From Flavobacteriales bacterium (GTDB taxonomy: Bacteria; Bacteroidota; Bacteroidia; Flavobacteriales; Flavobacteriaceae): a stretch of 64,000 nt of DNA. Below, in pieces: positions 24,727 through 33,824 of this stretch (position 1 is its first letter; each line of letters begins with the position of its first letter). Below the pieces are notes generated by a model. That model worked only from the letters and a program-made list of their open reading frames with translations, was not told the DNA's origin and ran no database searches. The stretch is taken from the NCBI GenBank assembly GCA_020635875.1, contig JACJYY010000006.1, positions 248,001-312,000 of the forward strand. The letters run 5' to 3'. A program made the position numbers and the translations under genes.

Positions 24727-26052
24727 ATGAATATCACAAAAGAACAAATTGACGATTTAAATGCTATCGTAACGATTGAAGTAGCAAAGGAAGATTATAC
24801 TGAAAAAGTAGAAAAAGTATTAGCTGATTATCGCAAAAACGCCAACGTCCCTGGATTTAGAAAAGGAAATGTTCCTATGAGCTTAATCAAAAAGCAATAT
24901 GGATTGGCTGTTCTTTCTGACGAAGTAAACAAATTACTTCAAGAATCATTAAACAACTTCCTAACAGAAGAAAAGTTAGATATTTTAGGAAACCCACTTC
25001 CTAAGGTAACTGAGGACTTTAGCTGGGACTCTGATAGCTATAAATTCGAATTTGAATTAGGTTTATCTCCTGAATTTGAATTGAGTTTAAAAACAGGAAA
25101 AAAAGTCACTAAACACAATATCATTGCTGATAAAGCTATGATCGATCAACAAATCGAGAGCATCAAAACTCAGTACGGAAAAATTTCCCCTAAAGAAGAA
25201 ATCGAGGAAGGTGACGATGTTCACGGAACTTTTACCAATGAAGAAAAAGGAATCGACAAAAAGACTTCGTTGAAGTTGAGTGCACTGAAAGGAAAAAGAA
25301 ACGCGAATAAATTTTTAGGCAAAAAAGCGGGAGATGTAATTTCTTTGAACACCAAAGGATTATTTGAAGATGATCACGATTTAATCAAATATTTAGGCGT
25401 AAGTCATGATGATGCACACGGTTTAGAAATTGACGTTGATTTTACAATAACCGAAGTTACATCGACTCAGCCAGCTGAATTGAACCAAGAATTATTTGAC
25501 AGATTGTTCGGCGAAGGAAAAATTTCTTCCGAAGAAGAATTAAGAAACTTTATTAAAGAAGATGCCGAAAAACAATTTGCGACACAAGCAGACCAACAAT
25601 TTTTAAATGATATCTCTGAGTATTTAATCGAAAACACAACATTTGATTTACCAGCCGAGTTCTTGAAAAAATGGTTACAAACTGCTGGCGAAAAACAACT
25701 AAGCGCAGAAGAAGCTACAGCCGAGTACGAAAGATCTGAAAAAGGATTACGTTACCAATTAATTGAAGGTAAAATCATCAGAGACAACAATTTACAAATC
25801 ACATTTGAAGAGTTAAAAGCTTACACAGGAGATTTAATCAAAGGTCAAATGGCTCAATTTGGTCAATTAAATCCATCTGAAAAAGAGGTTGAAGACATCG
25901 TTGCTCGCGTGTTATCCAACCAAGAAGAAGTAAGACGTTTATCAGATCAATCAATGAGTCAAAAAATGATGAACTTCTTTAAAGAAAATGCTACCTACGG
26001 AGAGAAAGAAGTAACTTACGAAGAGTTCATCAAAAACTCAATAAAAGCGTAA
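24727..26052 (+). CDS. tig: Trigger factor
   Basis: A 441-residue ribosome-associated chaperone. The ribosome-binding loop sequence is VPGFRKGNVP (about 41-50), matching the GFRxGKxP signature with a small change, followed by the PPIase-like middle and a helical C-terminal domain. The middle region is divergent from proteobacterial trigger factor, as is usual in Bacteroidota. clpP and clpX follow, the classical order, with a terminator between tig and clpP. Confidence 0.93.
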   Translation: MNITKEQIDDLNAIVTIEVAKEDYTEKVEKVLADYRKNANVPGFRKGNVPMSLIKKQYGLAVLSDEVNKLLQESLNNFLTEEKLDILGNPLPKVTEDFSWDSDSYKFEFELGLSPEFELSLKTGKKVTKHNIIADKAMIDQQIESIKTQYGKISPKEEIEEGDDVHGTFTNEEKGIDKKTSLKLSALKGKRNANKFLGKKAGDVISLNTKGLFEDDHDLIKYLGVSHDDAHGLEIDVDFTITEVTSTQPAELNQELFDRLFGEGKISSEEELRNFIKEDAEKQFATQADQQFLNDISEYLIENTTFDLPAEFLKKWLQTAGEKQLSAEEATAEYERSEKGLRYQLIEGKIIRDNNLQITFEELKAYTGDLIKGQMAQFGQLNPSEKEVEDIVARVLSNQEEVRRLSDQSMSQKMMNFFKENATYGEKEVTYEEFIKNSIKA

Positions 26053-26078
26053 TTACTGTAAAAAATAAGTATATTTAG

Positions 26079-26111
26079 AGCGTCATACACTTCCTGTATG
26101 ACGCTTTTTTT
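26079..26111 (+). terminator. Intrinsic terminator after tig
   Basis: Perfect 11-bp stem AGCGTCATACA / TGTATGACGCT followed by a T-run. Confidence 0.85.
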
Positions 26112-26140
26112 ATCTACAAACTAAACTTATAATAAAACAC

Positions 26141-26800
26141 ATGGATTACGGAAAGGAATTTAAAAAATTCGCCACCCAACACCAAGGTATCAACAGTATG
26201 TACTACGATAAAATCGTAAGTAGCATGACCCCTGCAATTATCGAAGAACGTCAATTGAACATTACCCAAATGGACGTATTTTCAAGATTGATGATGGATC
26301 GTATCATCTTTTTAGGCACAGGCATTGACGATCATATTGCCAATATTATTCAAGCTCAATTATTGTTTTTGGAAAGTGTAGATTCAGCTAAAGACATCCA
26401 GATTTACATCAACTCTCCAGGAGGCGGTGTTTATGCGGGCTTAGGAATCTATGATACGATGCAATTTATCAAACCTGACGTAGCCACTATTTGCACTGGT
26501 ATTGCCGCCTCTATGGGAGCCGTATTATTATGTGCTGGCGCAGATGGAAAACGTTCTGCCTTACCTCATTCTAGAGTAATGATTCACCAACCACTAGGAG
26601 GGGCACAAGGTCAAGCTTCTGACATTGAAATCACAACTCGTGAGATTTTAAAATTAAAAACAGAATTATACGAAATCATCTCTAAACACTCTGGTCAATC
26701 CATGGACAAAGTACACCATGATAGCGACCGAGATTACTGGATGATTGCAGATGAAGCTAAAGCCTACGGAATGATTGACGAAGTTTTAAGAAGAGGATAA
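26141..26800 (+). CDS. clpP: ATP-dependent Clp protease proteolytic subunit ClpP
   Basis: A 219-residue serine protease forming the tetradecameric Clp barrel. Catalytic residues are visible: Ser124 (GIAASMGAV), His149 (MIHQPLGG) and Asp198 (DRDYW). Length and motifs are canonical, with about 30 N-terminal residues that may be processed. clpX follows after 81 nt. It degrades unfolded and tagged proteins together with ClpX. Confidence 0.97.
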   Translation: MDYGKEFKKFATQHQGINSMYYDKIVSSMTPAIIEERQLNITQMDVFSRLMMDRIIFLGTGIDDHIANIIQAQLLFLESVDSAKDIQIYINSPGGGVYAGLGIYDTMQFIKPDVATICTGIAASMGAVLLCAGADGKRSALPHSRVMIHQPLGGAQGQASDIEITTREILKLKTELYEIISKHSGQSMDKVHHDSDRDYWMIADEAKAYGMIDEVLRRG

Positions 26801-26811
26801 TTTAATTAAAT

Positions 26812-26872
26812 ATTCAAAGTTTAAAATTTGATAGTATAAAAATTTAAACCTTCAAATCTTACATTTCAAATC
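26812..26872. repeat. AT-rich imperfect palindrome between clpP and clpX
   Basis: AAAGTTTAAAATTT (26817-26830) faces AAATTTAAACCTT (26839-26851), and further TTCAAAT/ATTTCAAAT units follow. It resembles the AAAGTTTAAAAGTTG type of repeat seen inside the TenI-like gene. It could be a repeat remnant or a weak processing site. Confidence 0.4.
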
Positions 26873-26881
26873 ATTTTAATA

Positions 26882-28114
26882 ATGGCAAAACGCGAATTAA
26901 ATTGCTCTTTTTGTGGGCGCTCTAAGTCAGAAGTCAATTTGTTAATTGCTGGAATCGATGCTCATATTTGTGACGATTGCATTGAGCAAGGACACAGTAT
27001 TGTTCTAGAAGAAATAAAACAAAAAAAAGGCGTCACCAATGAATTAAAAGGAGATTTAAAAAAACCAAAGGAGATTCGAGCTTTTTTGGACAGTTACGTT
27101 ATCGGTCAAGACCAAACCAAAAAAACGTTGGCTGTAGCCGTATACAATCACTATAAAAGGTTATTGCAGGAAGACAACAATGATGGCATTGAAATAGAAA
27201 AGAGTAATATTCTAATGGTGGGAGAAACCGGCACAGGTAAAACTCTAGTAGCCAAAACCATTGCCAAATTACTACAAGTACCTTTAGCCATTGTGGATGC
27301 AACAGTCTTGACTGAAGCTGGTTATGTAGGGGAAGATGTCGAAAGTCTACTAACACGTTTATTACAAGCCGCTGATTATGACGTTGCAAAAGCTGAAAAA
27401 GGAATTGTCTTTATTGATGAAATAGATAAAATTGCGCGTAAGGGCGACAATCCATCCATCACTCGTGATGTTTCTGGAGAAGGCGTACAACAAGGTCTTT
27501 TAAAATTATTAGAAGGAACAGTAGTTAACGTGCCACCAAAAGGAGGACGGAAACATCCTGATCAAAAGTATATTGAAGTTGACACCAAAAACATTTTGTT
27601 TATTGCTGGTGGCGCCTTTGACGGCATCAATAAACATATCAGCAAACGTTTGAATCAACAAGCTGTAGGATATAGTTCTTCGGTTGAAGGGGATAGTATT
27701 GATAAAAACAATCTGTTACAATACATTATCCCTAAGGACATTAAGGATTTTGGACTAATTCCTGAAATTATTGGAAGACTTCCTGTATTAACACACATGA
27801 ATCCTTTAGATCGAGACACATTACGTTCGATTCTAACAGAACCAAAAAACGCTTTGATCAAACAATACAAAAAGCTGTTCGCGATGGACAACATTGATTT
27901 CACTATTGAAGATGAGGCTTTAGATTTTATCGTAGACAAAGCCTTAGAATACAAACTAGGTGCTCGCGGATTACGCTCTTTAAGTGAAGCTATACTTACC
28001 GAAGCCATGTATGAACTGCCTGGCTCAGAGGTCAATTCATTTACAGTTGATAAATTCTACGCAGAGAAAGCGCTTAATAAATCATTACTTACAAAGCTTC
28101 AACAAGCTTCATAA
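26882..28114 (+). CDS. clpX: ATP-dependent Clp protease ATP-binding subunit ClpX
   Basis: A 410-residue AAA+ unfoldase. The N-terminal zinc domain has Cys8, Cys11, Cys30 and Cys33. Walker A is GETGTGKT (114-121), Walker B is IVFIDEID (175-182), and sensor 2 is in GARGLRS near the C-terminus. It recognises substrates and feeds them to ClpP, which is encoded just upstream. A terminator overlaps its stop codon. Confidence 0.97.
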   Translation: MAKRELNCSFCGRSKSEVNLLIAGIDAHICDDCIEQGHSIVLEEIKQKKGVTNELKGDLKKPKEIRAFLDSYVIGQDQTKKTLAVAVYNHYKRLLQEDNNDGIEIEKSNILMVGETGTGKTLVAKTIAKLLQVPLAIVDATVLTEAGYVGEDVESLLTRLLQAADYDVAKAEKGIVFIDEIDKIARKGDNPSITRDVSGEGVQQGLLKLLEGTVVNVPPKGGRKHPDQKYIEVDTKNILFIAGGAFDGINKHISKRLNQQAVGYSSSVEGDSIDKNNLLQYIIPKDIKDFGLIPEIIGRLPVLTHMNPLDRDTLRSILTEPKNALIKQYKKLFAMDNIDFTIEDEALDFIVDKALEYKLGARGLRSLSEAILTEAMYELPGSEVNSFTVDKFYAEKALNKSLLTKLQQAS

Positions 28115-28153
28115 AACATCAAAGCCCTATCTTGCGATTGGGCTTTGATGTTT
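28114..28153. terminator. Bidirectional terminator between clpX and fabD
   Basis: Perfect 14-bp inverted repeat AAACATCAAAGCCC / GGGCTTTGATGTTT with a 12-nt loop between convergent genes. Confidence 0.85.
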
Positions 28154-28168
28154 CTATTGTTAAGCCTA

Positions 28169-29044
28169 CTAGGCAGAAGCCACTTCAGAAGCTCTGTTTA
28201 TTTTCTTTACCAAACCTTGCAACACATTTCCTGGACCAACTTCAATAAAAATACTGGCACCATCAGCGACCATAGCCTGTACAGATTGCGTCCACTTCAC
28301 TGGAGCAGTCAATTGCGTCACTAAATTCCTTTTGATCTCAGTAGCATCCGTAACTGCACTTGCTGTTACATTTTGATATACTGGACAAATTGGATTCTTT
28401 ATTGATGTCTCTTCGATAGCTGCTGCCAATTCCTCACGAGCGGGCTCCATCAAAGGAGAGTGAAAAGCACCACCTACTGGCAAGACTAAAGCTCTGCGTG
28501 CTCCTTTTTCTTTCATTACTTCACAAGCAGCATTAATAGCTTCTACTTCACCTGAGATTACCAATTGACCAGGACAGTTATAATTTGCTGCAACCACAAC
28601 ACCATCTATCGAAGCACAAACTTCTTCAACAATTGCATCATCCAAACCTAACACAGCAGCCATTGTGGACGGTTGTGACTCACATGCCTTTTGCATGGCT
28701 TGAGCCCGTTGCGAAACTAACTTTAAACCATCTTCAAACGACAAAGCCCCTGCAGCTACCAACGCCGAAAACTCACCTAATGAGTGACCCGCTACCATTT
28801 CTGGTTGAAAATCTTCACCCAAAGTTTTGGCTAAAATTACGGAGTGTAAAAATATTGCAGGTTGTGTAACTTTGGTTTGTTTTAATTCTTCATCTGTTCC
28901 TTCGAACATGATATCCGTAATTCTAAAACCTAAAATTTCATTCGCTTTTTCGAATAATTCTTTGGCTTCAGCAGACGAATCATACAAATCCTTTCCCATC
29001 CCTATAAATTGAGCACCTTGCCCCGGAAACACATACGCTTTCAT
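28169..29044 (-). CDS. fabD: Malonyl CoA-acyl carrier protein transacylase
   Basis: A 291-residue enzyme loading malonyl groups onto acyl carrier protein for fatty-acid synthesis. The catalytic Ser88 is in GHSLGEF and the His195 partner in GGAFHSPLM; FPGQGAQ lies at residues 6-12. Length is as expected. It is the only fab gene here. A minus-strand TAATTTTG at 29070-29077 is its likely -7 box. Confidence 0.96.
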   Translation of the reverse strand: MKAYVFPGQGAQFIGMGKDLYDSSAEAKELFEKANEILGFRITDIMFEGTDEELKQTKVTQPAIFLHSVILAKTLGEDFQPEMVAGHSLGEFSALVAAGALSFEDGLKLVSQRAQAMQKACESQPSTMAAVLGLDDAIVEEVCASIDGVVVAANYNCPGQLVISGEVEAINAACEVMKEKGARRALVLPVGGAFHSPLMEPAREELAAAIEETSIKNPICPVYQNVTASAVTDATEIKRNLVTQLTAPVKWTQSVQAMVADGASIFIEVGPGNVLQGLVKKINRASEVASA

Positions 29045-29069
29045 ATACTTTCTTTTACAATTAGATTTA

Positions 29070-29077
29070 CAAAATTA
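29070..29077 (-). promoter_or_regulatory. -7 box of fabD
   Basis: Minus strand TAATTTTG, 26 nt upstream of the fabD start. Confidence 0.45.
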
Positions 29078-29103
29078 ACTTATTTACAACACGTTGGGTT
29101 TTA

Positions 29104-29595
29104 CTATCGTTTTATTCTTTTAAAGGTTTGAAAAGTAAAATCATATGGATGCTTTTCATCCTTTGGATGAAATTCTTGGTAGTGTAACTCCCACGTTTCT
29201 TTATCTATATCAGGAAAAAAAGTATCCGCCTTTTCTATAACGGCATGCACCCGAGTGATATCCACAATGTCTGCAACGGCTATGCTTTGTCTGTAAATTT
29301 CTCCTCCTCCTATTACAAAAACATTTTCACCTTCAGGGACTTTGGCTAAAGCCTCTTCCAAACTATGCACAACTATACAACCTTCCTTCTGATACTCTTT
29401 TTGACGGGTAATCACAACATGCGTTCGGTTCGGCAAGGGCTTAGGAAAACTCTCAAAAGTCTTTCTGCCCATGATGATAAAATGACCAGAAGTCAACGCT
29501 TTGAAACGCTTAAAATCATCTGGCAGATGCCATAACAAATCATTATCTAGACCTATGGCATTATTTTCTGAAACCGCCGCTATTAATTGTACCAT
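29104..29595 (-). CDS. folA: Dihydrofolate reductase
   Basis: A 163-residue DHFR producing tetrahydrofolate. It has the N-terminal VQLIAAVSENNAIG, the LLWHLPDDFKRFK substrate loop with Asp27, and GRKTFESFPKPLPNR and FVIGGGEIYRQS for NADPH binding. It lies between metK and fabD, with a strong terminator between it and metK, so it probably has its own promoter. Confidence 0.96.
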   Translation of the reverse strand: MVQLIAAVSENNAIGLDNDLLWHLPDDFKRFKALTSGHFIIMGRKTFESFPKPLPNRTHVVITRQKEYQKEGCIVVHSLEEALAKVPEGENVFVIGGGEIYRQSIAVADIVDITRVHAVIEKADTFFPDIDKETWELHYQEFHPKDEKHPYDFTFQTFKRIKR

Positions 29596-29605
29596 CCTAT
29601 ATTAA

Positions 29606-29637
29606 AAAACCGCAACAAATAAATTTGTTGCGGTTTT
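29606..29637 (-). terminator. Terminator of metK
   Basis: Perfect 15-bp inverted repeat AAAACCGCAACAAAT / ATTTGTTGCGGTTTT just before folA. In minus-strand reading it ends in a T-run. Confidence 0.85.
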
Positions 29638-29657
29638 GATTTTATTATTTTAAAGCA

Positions 29658-30908
29658 TTACAAACTAAACGCTTTTTTAACTTGATCTACAAAATCTAAT
29701 TTTTCCCAAGTAAACAACTCAACGGTTACTTTTTTCTCAACTCCATCAGGAGTAAAGAAAGATTTTGTTACTACTTCTGACTTACGTCCCATGTGACCAT
29801 AGGCCGCCGATTCACTATAAATTGGATTTCTTAATTTTAAACGTTGCTCTATAAAATAAGGCCTCATATCAAAGATTCCTTCCACTACTTTTGCAATCTC
29901 ACCATCAGTCATTTTTACTTTACTCGTACCATACGTATTTATGAAAATACCCATTGGCTTAGCTACTCCAATCGCATACGACACTTGAACCAATACCTCA
30001 GAAGCAACACCAGCCGCCACTAGGTTTTTGGCAATGTGTCTTGTGGCGTAAGCAGCGCTTCTATCCACTTTACTTGGATCTTTTCCAGAGAAAGCCCCTC
30101 CCCCATGAGCACCTTTACCTCCGTACGTATCTACTATAATCTTACGACCCGTTAATCCTGTATCTCCATGAGGCCCTCCAATTACGAATTTACCCGTTGG
30201 ATTTATGTGATATTGAATCTTATCATTAAATAAATGTGCATATTGAGGATATTTAGCCACCAAACGTGGAATTAAAATTTCAACAATATCCTTTTTAATT
30301 TTCGCTAACATAACAGCTTCTTCGTCAAAATCATCATGCTGAGTAGACACCACAATAGCATCTATACGAACAGGCTTATTATCGTCGCTATACTCCAAGG
30401 TCACTTGAGATTTTGCATCAGGTCGCAAATATTTAATCTCCTTATTTTCTCTTCTGAGCTCCGCTAACTCAATTAAAATTTTATGCGATAAATCCAACGC
30501 CAAAGGCATGTAATCCTCAGTTTCGTCAGTAGCATACCCAAACATCATACCTTGATCTCCTGCACCTTGCTCTTCTTTAGTAGCTCTATCAACTCCTTGA
30601 TTAATATCAGAAGATTGCTCATGAATGGCAGACAAAACCCCACATGAGTTCGCTTCAAACATATATTCACTCTTAGTATAACCTATCTTTTCGATTACCC
30701 CTCTTGCAATTTTTTGAACATCTAAATACGTTTGAGACTTAACCTCTCCTGCCAAAACCACTTGACCTGTAGTCACTAACGTCTCACATGCTACTTTTGA
30801 TTCTGGATCAAAGGCTAAAAAATTATCAATCAATGCATCCGAAATTTGGTCGGCAACTTTATCAGGATGTCCTTCACTAACAGACTCCGAAGTAAATAAA
30901 TATGACAT
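29658..30908 (-). CDS. metK: S-adenosylmethionine synthase
   Basis: A 416-residue enzyme making SAM from methionine and ATP. Motifs include SEGHPDKVADQISDA (His14 region), GAGDQGMMFGYA, GPHGDTGLTGRKIIVDTYG and GGGAFSGKDPSKVDRS. Length is a little above the proteobacterial form, as is usual in this phylum. The leader (30909-31000) holds no SAM riboswitch that I can recognise. A minus-strand TATTTTTG at 30948-30955 is a likely -7 box. Confidence 0.97.
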   Translation of the reverse strand: MSYLFTSESVSEGHPDKVADQISDALIDNFLAFDPESKVACETLVTTGQVVLAGEVKSQTYLDVQKIARGVIEKIGYTKSEYMFEANSCGVLSAIHEQSSDINQGVDRATKEEQGAGDQGMMFGYATDETEDYMPLALDLSHKILIELAELRRENKEIKYLRPDAKSQVTLEYSDDNKPVRIDAIVVSTQHDDFDEEAVMLAKIKKDIVEILIPRLVAKYPQYAHLFNDKIQYHINPTGKFVIGGPHGDTGLTGRKIIVDTYGGKGAHGGGAFSGKDPSKVDRSAAYATRHIAKNLVAAGVASEVLVQVSYAIGVAKPMGIFINTYGTSKVKMTDGEIAKVVEGIFDMRPYFIEQRLKLRNPIYSESAAYGHMGRKSEVVTKSFFTPDGVEKKVTVELFTWEKLDFVDQVKKAFSL

Positions 30909-30947
30909 AACTATTATTTTTTTGTTTTGTTTTTAAAAAAACGTCGT

Positions 30948-30955
30948 CAAAAATA
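30948..30955 (-). promoter_or_regulatory. -7 box of metK
   Basis: Minus strand TATTTTTG, about 40 nt upstream of the metK ATG. Confidence 0.45.
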
Positions 30956-31034
30956 CAATTATCCCTTGTAAAACCATTAGTCTTTTTTAAAAAATTAAAA
31001 TGGTATATCCTGTTAAAAAAAAACAAAAAAATAT

Positions 31035-31064
31035 TTTGCAGATTGATAATCGTGACTATCTTTG
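31035..31064 (+). promoter_or_regulatory. Promoter of the acidic lipoprotein gene
   Basis: TTTG at 31035-31038 and TATCTTTG at 31057-31064 with an 18-nt spacer, one of the best matches in the window to the Bacteroidota -33/-7 consensus. Confidence 0.75.
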
Positions 31065-31098
31065 TTCTCAATTATTAATCTTTTTAAGACAAATCAAA

Positions 31099-31350
31099 AT
31101 GAAAAAAGTTGTTTTTAGTTTAGCACTTGTATTAGCTATGGGAATTTCTTTAACTTCTTGCAAGAAAGCTGAGGCTGAAGCTACAGAAGAAGCTGCTGTT
31201 GAAGTTGCTGCACCTGCTGTTGAAGAAGCACCTGCTGTTGAAGAAGCACCTGCTGTTGAAGAAGTTGCTGCTGAGGCTGGAGAAGAAGTTGCTGCTGAGG
31301 CTCCTGCTGCTGAAGAAGCTGCTCCTGCTACTGAAGAAGCTGCTCACTAA
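31099..31350 (+). CDS. Small Ala/Glu-rich lipoprotein with tandem repeats
   Basis: An 83-residue protein. Residues 1-20 are a lipoprotein signal peptide ending at Cys21 (SLTSCKK). The mature part is almost entirely Ala, Glu, Val and Pro, with the unit PAVEEA repeated three times (18-bp DNA repeats at 31213-31230, 31231-31248 and 31249-31266). It is strongly acidic and probably disordered. It is monocistronic: a strong promoter precedes it and a hairpin terminator follows, pointing to high expression. Function unknown. Confidence 0.75.
   Translation: MKKVVFSLALVLAMGISLTSCKKAEAEATEEAAVEVAAPAVEEAPAVEEAPAVEEVAAEAGEEVAAEAPAAEEAAPATEEAAH
31213..31266 (+). repeat. Three tandem 18-bp repeats in the lipoprotein gene
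   Basis: CCTGCTGTTGAAGAAGCA twice in tandem, then a third copy ending GTT in place of GCA. In-frame copy-number change would lengthen or shorten the acidic tail. Confidence 0.85.
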
Positions 31351-31377
31351 TCGTTTGACAGAACAAAAAATCCCAAA

Positions 31378-31405
31378 GGCTACTCGAAAGAGTAGCCTTA
31401 CTTAT
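31378..31405 (+). terminator. Terminator after the lipoprotein gene
   Basis: Perfect 8-bp stem GGCTACTC / GAGTAGCC with GAAA loop; followed by TTACTTATTT. Confidence 0.75.
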
Positions 31406-31419
31406 TTAAATTCGATTCA

Positions 31420-32394
31420 ATGATACGCATGACGGACGTCTTCGCTCAAGACAACAACTTTGAGTCCACGGCTCTTAAAGTTTTCGCTCATCAATATCAC
31501 AGCAATCCAACCTATCAAGAGTTTTGCAAACACCTGAACTGCAATCCAAAAGATGTTAAAACTATCGAAGAAATCCCCTTCATACCTATCTCTTTCTTCA
31601 AAACCCGTAAAATAGTTTCCTCCCAAAAAAAAGTTGAAATAACTTTTACCAGTAGTGGAACTACAGGGAGTCAAGTAAGCTCTCATCATGTAACAGACTT
31701 AGAATGGTATTATCAATCGTTCACAAAAGGTTTTGAGTTTTTTTACGGCGCAGTATCTGATTATGCCATAGTAGCTCTTTTGCCTTCTTATCTTGAACGC
31801 GAGGGCTCATCGTTGATACTTATGGCTGAAGAACTGATCAAAAAATCAAACCACCCTCATAGCGGTTTTTACCTCAATAATTTAGACGAGCTCGCAAAAA
31901 AACTCGACATATTGGAGCACCAAAACCAAAAAACACTGCTGATAGGCGTTAGTTTTGCGCTCTTAGACCTTGTCGAAAAGAAAAAATTCAACCTTCACAA
32001 TACGATTGTAATGGAAACTGGAGGCATGAAAGGCAGAAGAAAAGAAATGATTAGAGAAGAACTCCATGACATACTCAAAGAGGGATTTGGAGCAGAATCA
32101 ATTCACTCAGAATACGGCATGACCGAATTACTTTCTCAAGCCTATTCTAAAGGAAACGGTATTTTTCAAACTCCTCCATGGATGAAAATCTTGATTAGGG
32201 ATACCGAAGATGCTTTAACACTAGTCAACGATGGCAAAACTGGAGGCCTGAATATTATCGATTTGGCTAATTATAACTCTTGTTCATTTATAGCCACACA
32301 AGATTTGGGTAAAAAAATAAATGAAAATCAATTTGAAATTTTAGGGCGGTTTGACCACTCTGATATTAGAGGTTGTAACTTAATGGTCTTGTAG
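31420..32394 (+). CDS. LuxE-like acyl-protein synthetase domain protein
   Basis: A 324-residue adenylate-forming protein of the LuxE/acyl-protein synthetase type. The AMP-binding signature TSSGTTGSQVS is at about residues 69-79, and SEYGMTELLSQAYS near 229 is the second core motif. LuxE activates fatty acids for the bioluminescence reductase, but no lux genes are here. In Bacteroidota such stand-alone proteins are annotated as acyltransferases of unknown substrate, possibly surface-polymer related; that remains inference. Confidence 0.8.
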   Translation: MIRMTDVFAQDNNFESTALKVFAHQYHSNPTYQEFCKHLNCNPKDVKTIEEIPFIPISFFKTRKIVSSQKKVEITFTSSGTTGSQVSSHHVTDLEWYYQSFTKGFEFFYGAVSDYAIVALLPSYLEREGSSLILMAEELIKKSNHPHSGFYLNNLDELAKKLDILEHQNQKTLLIGVSFALLDLVEKKKFNLHNTIVMETGGMKGRRKEMIREELHDILKEGFGAESIHSEYGMTELLSQAYSKGNGIFQTPPWMKILIRDTEDALTLVNDGKTGGLNIIDLANYNSCSFIATQDLGKKINENQFEILGRFDHSDIRGCNLMVL

Positions 32395-32401
32395 CAAAAA
32401 A

Positions 32402-32427
32402 AAAGGAACCCATATGGATTCCCTTTG
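32402..32427. terminator. Imperfect terminator hairpin between convergent genes
   Basis: AAAGGAACC and GGATTCCCTTT form a bulged stem between the LuxE-like gene and tyrS, with T-rich flanks. Confidence 0.45.
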
Positions 32428-32429
32428 AT

Positions 32430-33722
32430 TTAGTTTACACTCAGAATAAAATAATTTTTCTTTCCTCTTTGCAACAAAACAAACTGGTTGTTTATTAAAT
32501 CTTTATCTGATATTACGTAGCCCTCAGCAACCTTTTCTCTGTTAATTGCAATAGAATTTTCTTTTAACGCTCTGCGAGCTTCGCCATTCGACTTTAAAAA
32601 TCCTGAATATTCATTAAGTGCTGCCACAACATCAACTCCTTCCTGTATCGCATCCATTGAAATAGTGGCCTGCGGCACTCCATCAAATACATCCAAAAAA
32701 GTTTGCACATCCAATTCTTTCAGATCCTCTGCTGTAGATGCCCCAAATAATATAGAAGATGCCTTGATTGCTTTATCTAATTCGTCTTTTGAATGTACAC
32801 TAATTGTGATTTCTTCAGCTAACTTTTTTTGTAGCAACCTCAAATGTGGAGCTTCTTTATGCTCTTTAATCAAATCACTAATAACATCCTTCGACAAGAA
32901 AGTAAATATCTTGATGTATTTTTCTGCATCTTCATCTGACACATTCAACCAATATTGATAGAATTTATAGGGTGATGTACGATTGGCATCTAACCAAACA
33001 TTTCCTCCTTCTGTTTTTCCAAATTTTGTCCCATCAGCTTTAGTGATTAAAGGACACGTAAATGCATAAGCTTTACCTCCCTCAATGCGTCTCACTAATT
33101 CCGTACCTGTAGTAATATTTCCCCACTGATCACTACCCCCCATTTGCAATGTACAATCTGCCTCTCTATATAAATGCAAGAAATCATACCCTTGCACCAA
33201 TTGATAAGTAAACTCGGTAAAAGACATCCCCTCAGAAGATTCTGCCGACAATCTTTTCTTTACAGAATCCTTAGCCATCATATAATTAACAGTGATGTGT
33301 TTACCTACATCTCGAATAAAACTCAGGAACGAAAACTCCTTCATCCAATCGTAATTATTTACCAACACCGCTGCGTTGGGCGCATCACTTTTAAAATCCA
33401 AAAAACGAGACAATTGTTCTTTTATAGCTTCTTGATTTTGCCGTAGTGTCGTCTCATCAAGTAAATTACGTTCCGCAGATTTACCTGATGGATCTCCAAT
33501 CATACCTGTTGCACCTCCAATCAACGCCATTGGTTTATGTCCAGATAACTGAAAGTGTTTTAATAACATCACCCCAACCAAGTGTCCTATATGCAACGAA
33601 TCAGCCGTTGGATCTATTCCAACATAAGCCACTCTCATTTGCTCCATTAAATGTTCTTCCGTCCCTGGCATGACATCGTGCACCATACCTCTCCACGTTA
33701 CTTCTTCAATAAAATTTTGCAT
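32430..33722 (-). CDS. tyrS: Tyrosyl-tRNA synthetase
   Basis: A 430-residue class I synthetase. The HIGH motif is LHIGHLVG, the KMSKS-like motif is KFGKTEGG, and an S4-like RNA-binding domain occupies the C-terminus (SGFLKSNGEARRALKENSI). The start at 33722 (MQNFIEEVTWRG) fits homologues better than the upstream ATG at 33737. A minus-strand TATCTTTG at 33748-33755 is the promoter -7 box. Confidence 0.96.
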   Translation of the reverse strand: MQNFIEEVTWRGMVHDVMPGTEEHLMEQMRVAYVGIDPTADSLHIGHLVGVMLLKHFQLSGHKPMALIGGATGMIGDPSGKSAERNLLDETTLRQNQEAIKEQLSRFLDFKSDAPNAAVLVNNYDWMKEFSFLSFIRDVGKHITVNYMMAKDSVKKRLSAESSEGMSFTEFTYQLVQGYDFLHLYREADCTLQMGGSDQWGNITTGTELVRRIEGGKAYAFTCPLITKADGTKFGKTEGGNVWLDANRTSPYKFYQYWLNVSDEDAEKYIKIFTFLSKDVISDLIKEHKEAPHLRLLQKKLAEEITISVHSKDELDKAIKASSILFGASTAEDLKELDVQTFLDVFDGVPQATISMDAIQEGVDVVAALNEYSGFLKSNGEARRALKENSIAINREKVAEGYVISDKDLINNQFVLLQRGKKNYFILSVN

Positions 33723-33747
33723 CCTTATATCGTTCAAAAATTCCGAA

Positions 33748-33755
33748 CAAAGATA
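33748..33755 (-). promoter_or_regulatory. -7 box of tyrS
   Basis: Minus strand TATCTTTG. The divergent epimerase gene has its own -7 box 57 bases away. Confidence 0.5.
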
Positions 33756-33811
33756 ACCTCATTCCACACAAAAAAACAATTCTGTAAATCAATTTTACCA
33801 ACTGTTATTTA

Positions 33812-33819
33812 TATTTTTG
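33812..33819 (+). promoter_or_regulatory. -7 box of the epimerase gene, with nearly leaderless start
   Basis: TATTTTTG, matching TAnnTTTG, ends 5 nt before ATG 33825. It settles the gene start, since any longer frame would lie upstream of the promoter and inside tyrS. Confidence 0.55.
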
Positions 33820-33824
33820 CTGGC

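Noticed and set aside
30909..31000. SAM riboswitch before metK
   Set aside because: The region is short and AT-rich and has none of the conserved SAM aptamer segments.
33446..33673. Plus-strand frames within tyrS and an upstream extension of the epimerase
   Set aside because: They overlap tyrS coding sequence and lie upstream of the epimerase promoter; the Rossmann motif starts at 33825.
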